Positions 58,542 through 64,000 of a stretch of DNA of 64,000 nucleotides are shown here, piece by piece. Both the position numbers and the translations under genes were made by a program. The notes below the pieces were generated by a model. That model was not told the DNA's origin. It worked only from the letters and a program-made list of their open reading frames with translations, and did no database searches. The first letter of the stretch is position 1, and every line of letters begins with the position of its first letter. Source of the stretch: Rhodotorula mucilaginosa (lineage: Eukaryota; Basidiomycota; Microbotryomycetes; Sporidiobolales; Sporidiobolaceae); NCBI GenBank assembly GCA_034406715.1, contig CP137872.1, forward strand, positions 558,001-622,000, written 5' to 3'.

Positions 58542-61093
58542 ATGATCTGGAAACAGGAATCCTCTCAGGGTCCGTGGCGCGGCGGTCCGGCCGAGTCACT
58601 TGCTCCCGCCGTTCCACTAGTCAGTCCGTCGTTTAATCGGCCAATCAACCCGCCAAGTCCAGACCGCAGCGCACCTCAAACAACGTCCCGTAACGCGCTA
58701 TTCGATGTCGACTGGGCGCCCGTAACGCCAAACACCCGCAGCCGCAGCTCGACCGTCGAGAGTCGGTTCAGCACCGCGAGCACGAGCAGCAGCGCAAATA
58801 GACGGTCATGGATGGACGTCGATCCAGCAACCCCGGATAAGGGCTTTGAGAACGTCCAGGCTCCGCCGTTCGAGCGCCGAGAAACCGTGACCTCGTGTCA
58901 CGACGCGACTCCGGTGGTCGGCAGCAAAAACGAGTCTGGCTTCGAGTGGCTCCCGCAGACGCCCGTTTCGCCCATGCGCCGACTTCCAATCTCACCGCAT
59001 AACTCCATGCCCGCCTTCGAACCGCTGCCGTCCGCCGCCTCTCCACTGACTCCGCCGCCTCCGCCTTCACTCTCTCGACCTGGGCCAGCCTTGCCTCCGA
59101 CCCCGACGTCTCCGCCTCGACCTCCCTCTCGGCCCTCTCCCGTCGAATTTCCCGAATCTGCCGCTCTTCCCGCAACGGCCGGCCATTCTACCAACCCTTT
59201 GCTCGACACCCGCCGCGCACCTTCGTTGCGATTGTCGCCATCGCCGACCTATCTGCTCGGTGAAGGTCGACACGCCAACGTCTACCTCGCGAGCTGCGAG
59301 CCAGTCGAACCGGTCGGATCGGTGCGAGCGGAGCGAGTACCACGGCGACGGCGACTTTGCGCTGCGAAGCGCCTATTCCCTGATCGAGATTCGCAAGTCT
59401 CGGGGCTCGGAGAAGCCTTCATCCTGGCCAAACTTGCGGGCAGCGCGGATCAAGCAGAGGTCGACAGTTCAAACATCATTCGCCTCTACGGGGTACGCGA
59501 CGAGCGCGACGGCTTCGATCCGCCTGCACCGTTGCCGTCTTCCATGTCGACTTCTTCCCGTTCGAGCCTCCGACTCAGCTACGGCAGCGGTCAGACCGTT
59601 CCGAGCCCACTCGGACGCACAAGCTCCGATCTCGACGGAACTCGCCACGTTGCGATGCGCGAGGTGACGGCGTCCGCGGGAACCGCCGCAGCAGCACGGC
59701 GGTTCGGTCGCAAAAGCGCTCGCCGTTCGGAGACGGTCCTCATCGATGCGGATGCGGGCCATGGCAAGAGCAAGCTCTCGCTCCTCTCTCACGCCCTCGA
59801 TCCCCCGCTCTCTTCCTCACGCCGACGTACCGTCTCGACGCCTCAGCCGGCAGCGTCCCCACCAACCGAGTCGCCAAGCGCGAGCGGACTCGCGCCGCCT
59901 TTCTCCCTGACGCCACGGATCGACTTGTTGCTCGAGTTTTGCCCGTTTGGCCACGTCTTGCAGTTTGCTCGAGCGCATCCCGAGTGCCTCGACAAGGCGC
60001 GGTGGTTCGACTGGGCCAAGCAGCTCGCGGGGGCGGTCAAGTGGGCACACGAGAAAAACGTCTTGCACGCAGACATCAAGCCGCAGAATGTCCTGGTGAG
60101 TCGAGCTCTTTAGCGGGCAGGTGGACGTCGGGGATTAGTCCCCGCTCAGACGTGCGAAACCTCCTTTAGATCGCGCCCGACTTTACGCTGCGACTGGCCG
60201 ACTGGGGCAACTCGCTCTTCTTGCCGTCGCCGACTGCTCCACCCCATCTCTTCCCGACCGATCCGCATGGGCTCGGCACTCCGTCTTACTCCCCTCCGGA
60301 GTACGTCCACGCGCTTCCGTCGCCGTTCTCCTACTCGAGCGACATCTTTTCGCTCGGCATCACCCTCTACGTCCTGCTGACGGCAACCGAGCCGTACGAA
60401 GGTGTTCGCGCACTCGAGAGGATGATGCGAGTCGCTGAGGGAGGCTGGTGGGAATTTGAAGAGGGCAGGCGACTCGGCTTGCTCGCGCAAGAGGCGGAAG
60501 GCGAACTGAGCCGGTCCGGCAGCGTGCGGAGCAACCGGAGCGGGCGGAGCAGCGTGCGCGGGAGTCTCCGGGGGCCGACCCGGCGCGACTCGAGCGTCGA
60601 GAGCGTGAGGAGCTACATGAGCGCGTCCGGGATCGGCGAACAAGGTCCGCGAGATTGGCGCGCGATTGCGAAAACCTTGCTCGTCGATCCCGAGATCAGC
60701 CCAGAAGCGCTCGAAGACGCCGTCTCGGAAGCTCTACCGCCGCCGCCGCCGCCTCCGCCGACCTCGACGCAGCAACGCCCAGCTTCGCTCTCGGACCGAA
60801 TGGACGAGGACGACGTTTCGCCTCGCTGCTGGTCGCCGGCGACGAGCCAACACTATCCCGGCACTTCTTGTCCGGTGCAGTACTTCCTTTCTGCGCCCGC
60901 CTCCGATGACACGGACGAAGACGGAGGAGGAGAGGCAGGCCCTCTTCGTTCTCATGTTGTGCCACTCGCCGTTCGCGAGCTCATTCGCCGCATGACGAGC
61001 CCACTTCCTTCGGATCGGCCGACCGCGTCCGACGTCTGGCTCGAAGTGTGCCGCATCGGCTCGGAAGAAGGCATCTGGGCTTCCAGTCGTTGA
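58542..61093 (+). CDS. Divergent serine/threonine protein kinase with large insertions
   Basis: Two exons (58542-60095 and 60170-61093) encode 825 residues. Residues 1-225 are Ser/Pro-rich. The kinase domain begins with P-loop LLGEGRHANVYLA (about residue 235) and Lys in CAAKRLF, with a helix-C-like LGEAFILAKLAG. A ~130-residue low-complexity insertion follows NIIRLYGV. LLLEFCPFGHVLQFARAHPE resumes the fold, then HADIKPQNVL (HRD to HAD), LADWGNS (DFG to DWG), GLGTPSYSPPEY and SSDIFSLGITLYVLL. The catalytic Asp, Lys and Asn are retained, so activity is plausible. A second insertion of ~150 residues lies before RELIRRMTSPLPSDRPTASD, the end of the domain. I cannot name the subfamily. Confidence 0.88.
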
Positions 61094-61478
61094 TCTCGAC
61101 CGGCCTCCCTCACACCTTCTTTCTTCGCTTGTTGTTCGTGAGCGCGCGGCCTTGACTTTGTTGTTCCGCTTCAGCCCCCGCGCCTCCATTTGTAGCCTAA
61201 TTGACTGTCATGAATGTAGCCTGCTCACCATGCAATTCGCGTCTGTTGCTTTTCCGAGGTCGCTCGGAGTGGTCTCGGCACCCGGCAGTCTCTTCTCTCT
61301 CTCTCTCGCTCGGTCTCAGCAGGGGCATTGCCCTGACCGACCTGTCTTGCCAGCTTTAGCACTGAACGTGTCCGCCAGTGCCTGCTTGCGCTTGCCACGT
61401 CAGTTCGACCTCCGCCGCCTGACGATCCGTCTCGTCGCAAGATCTCTGCGGCGACTGGCCGCGTGACGCACGCCAGCC
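61094..61478. promoter_or_regulatory. Promoter region of the BUR1-like gene
   Basis: 385 bp between two plus-strand genes, with (CT)n tracts at about 61290-61310, typical of fungal promoters. No gene seen. Confidence 0.5.
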
Positions 61479-64000
61479 ATGGCGCCAACCGATAGAGACA
61501 CCGCCAACAGCGGATTCTCTATCCGAGGCGCGGCAGCGGCAGCGGCCTCGACCTCGACCTCGAGTGGAACGGCGGCAACGAGCGGCGGCGACGGCGACGG
61601 CGGAGCACCAAAGCCGACTGCCGCCAAGGGTGCAGGCGGGCGGACCAAGATCAAGTTATCTTTGAAGCCGACGGTGCTCAAGAGTCCCGCCAAGTCGTCC
61701 CCCAAGGCCGTCTTTGACACCGCTCCCCTCGCCGCCAACAAGGACGTCAAGCGCGCCTCGTCAGCACTCGCGGAGGCCGTCGCCGACTCGCACGACAGCT
61801 TGAAGTCTACGAAGCCGGCTTTGGCCCGCAACTCTAGCTCGGGCAGTCGCTTCGACATCAAGGGCAAGGCTCGCGCGAGTGAGGAGCCTTCCGCCGCTCC
61901 GACCGAAGACCCCAGCACGATCGCCGCGCTCGAGGCACTCAAACAAGGTCAACTGCCGGCTACGGAAACCGACAAGTCGCCCCGGTCACCGTCGCCCCCC
62001 GCTGCAGCGGACGAACGGCATTCGGAGAAGTGGCCGCGATCACCCCGGCCTCGGTCTCCCCGCCCGCGCTCGCCTGCAGGGCGGAGACACCCTGACCCGT
62101 TCTTCGATTCCGCCGGCGGGCTTCCGTACGATGGGGAGCCGGAATTGCCCGCAACTGGTCGGAGTGGAGAAAAGTCGTCGAGATGGGACCGACCGAGCAG
62201 TCCGCCTCCGCGGCATGGGGGCGACCCTGATCGGCTGCCGGCGAGATTCCAGCTGGAGGAAGACGAGCGTAAACACCGCGCTATGCAGACGGAAGCGGCT
62301 CGCTACGGCAACTTCAGGTCGGATGATCGCCGGGCCTTCGAGACCACCCCGGTGGCGTACCGTTCAGGAGGGTACGACCACGACGGACGCTACAGCGACT
62401 ATCGCAATCGGTACGGATATTCGACGCAGTATCCTCGACCGCCGACTGGCCCCTATGACGAATCCGGAACACTCGACTACGGTGACCGGTACAATCAACC
62501 GCGCTCCCCGCGGCGCCACCACGACGAGAGGTCGCGCCGCCTCCTTGATCAGCACCGGGACGGCGATGCCGTATCTCGCACTCGCGATGATCGACGGCGG
62601 GACGCGCATAGGGATCCAAACTGGTCTAGAGAGGATGACCAGGAGCGACCGTCGAAGCGCCCGAGGCGAGACAGCGCTTCGTCGTCCTCGAAGCGTGACG
62701 CGGCGCCAACACAGGCCAAGAAGAGGGACCGGAGCACGAGCCTCTCTACCGACATCGGGTCCTCGGAGGAGGGGGAAATCGACGAGCACGAAAAGAGCAT
62801 CCTCGACGACAGTTCTCACCAGCGAGTGAACGACCGCCTGACCCAGAAAACCGGTCACCACGAGAGCGAGCGCTCGCATTCGCCCTATGGTGCGCGGGAT
62901 GGAGACCGGCAACGCGACCGAGACCGAGACCGAGACCGCGAGTACAATCGACGACCGTCTGCACCTCCGCCGCATTTGCCGTCTCGTCCGAATCCGCCCA
63001 ATCCTTCCCTTCCCGTTCCTCCTCGCCTCGCTCCTCCGTATAACACTCCGACTGCACGCGACGCAAATGCCCTCCCTCCTCGACCACTCAATGCTCCGTC
63101 CCTGCCCGCGAAGCCGCACGTCGTCGGTGTGCAGCCGATGGCAGCATCGTCCTCAAGTGGTCGGCAAGCGGATCGACCCCCTACGCACGGCGCCGCACTG
63201 CCGCTTCGACCTCCACCACCACCAGAGGCACCGCTCGAACGCCCGCAGGCGCCGTATCATCCTGCCGTCCCGATCAGCGCCAACGTCGCGGATGTCACGC
63301 CGGTCGAGTCCGCAGCTCCGAGTCGGGCCCTGACTCCGGCGGTTCCAGCGATGACGGCAGCAGTCGAACATGCACCTCCAGCTGTACGCACGCAGCGGCC
63401 GCACGAAGAGCTCTGGCTTCGGACGCTCCAACCCGATGAGGAGATCGAGGGCGTCTTCTCCGCCGCGACGACACCGGCTCCGCCTTTGGACCGGAAGTAT
63501 GTCGGATGTTCGCACATCAGCGAGTACACGCTGCAAGAGAAGCTCGGCGAGGGTACGTTCGGTGTGGTTTGGAAGGGCCGCCGTGGCGGGGTCGATCCGG
63601 CGACGAACATGTCTGCCGACGAGGAAGCGCAGCTCGTACAACGGGGACTCCGAGTCAAGCGGGGAGATGTGGTCGCGCTCAAGCAGATCATTTTCCACAA
63701 CGAGGGTGATGGCGTGAGTCTGGAGTCTTGCATGTGTTCAAGGATAACCGGTACTGACCTGCTCAATGGCGCAGTTGCCGATCACATCCGTTCGCGAGAT
63801 CCGAATCCTCAAGATGCTCGATCATCCGAACGTGGTACCGGTCGTCGACATTGCCTACGAACCCGGTGAGTTCCTTTCGAGAACCGAAGCGAAAGGTGCT
63901 GCAGTTGCTGACGGACTCGACCTTGGACAGCCGATCATGCCAATTTCAAGCTCGGCAAGACGTTTATGGTATTCCCCTACATGGACCACGATCTGGCGGG
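61479..64000 (+). CDS. BUR1: BUR1/CDK9-type cyclin-dependent kinase, 5' part (cut by window edge)
   Basis: Three exons are visible (61479-63713, 63775-63865, 63931 to the edge). The first ~670 residues are a long disordered extension with Ser/Pro and Arg/Asp repeats (DRDRDRDRDRE near 62915-62940). The kinase domain then begins: YTLQEKLGEGTFGVVWKG, VALKQIIFHNEGDG and, across intron 1, LPITSVREIRILKMLDHPNV, whose PITSVRE is the cyclin-binding helix of the BUR1/CDK9 group. The visible end is FMVFPYMDHDLAG, also typical of Bur1. These kinases phosphorylate Spt5 and the Pol II CTD linker or tail during elongation. CTK1/CDK12 is the alternative, since such kinases also have long N-terminal extensions; FPYMDHDL favours BUR1. 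Confidence 0.88.

Overview
The window is a 64 kb piece of a nuclear fungal chromosome. It is GC-rich and densely packed, and nearly every gene is broken by several short introns (mostly 46-150 nt, a few longer, with GTGCGT, GTGAGT or GTACGT donors and CAG/TAG acceptors). Together with the protein content this points to a basidiomycete yeast lineage, most likely Pucciniomycotina/Microbotryomycetes in the Rhodotorula-Rhodosporidium-Sporobolomyces range. That placement is my inference from style, not from a search. I see no transposons, viral remnants, CRISPR, rRNA or tRNA genes.

Layout, left to right: 3' end of MAD1 (+), DBF4 (-), the 24 kDa subunit of complex I (+), two genes I do not recognise (6.8-8.2 kb - and 8.5-10.2 kb +), NSA2 (-), MRP10/mS37 (+), a MYND-finger protein (-), an APC5-like gene (-), a FAM210/DUF1279 mitochondrial protein (+), TRAPPC1/BET5 (-), NADH-cytochrome b5 reductase (+), a NIMA-family kinase (+), a homeodomain factor (-), mitoribosomal uS9m (+), ARPC4 (-), RNA polymerase III subunit RPC9 (+), MIS12 (+), proteasome ATPase RPT6 (-), a secreted M14 carboxypeptidase (+), an unknown signal-peptide protein (+), a PAQR/IZH receptor-like protein (-), TRM112 (+), a GT31-like glycosyltransferase (+), a PriA-like secreted cysteine-rich protein (+), a small membrane protein (-), a muskelin homologue (-), DAP1/PGRMC (+), a C2H2 zinc-finger factor (-), a hard-to-read 1.7 kb interval, a divergent protein kinase (+) and the 5' part of BUR1/CDK9 (+, cut by the window edge).

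There is no operon. Many neighbours are divergent pairs with only 56-215 bp between start codons, so shared promoters are likely. An unusual share are cell-division genes (MAD1, DBF4, APC5, NIMA kinase, MIS12), but nothing in the layout makes them a functional cluster.

The most interesting signal is gene structure. Several housekeeping genes have extremely small coding exons: a start codon split by an intron (NSA2), an exon made of ATG alone plus 11-nt and 9-nt exons (ARPC4), a 9-nt internal exon (complex I 24 kDa), and 6-15 nt first exons in RPC9, TRAPPC1 and MRP10. There is also at least one good GC-AG intron. In these cases the spliced reading frame closes exactly and rebuilds conserved family sequence, which makes the calls more than guesswork.
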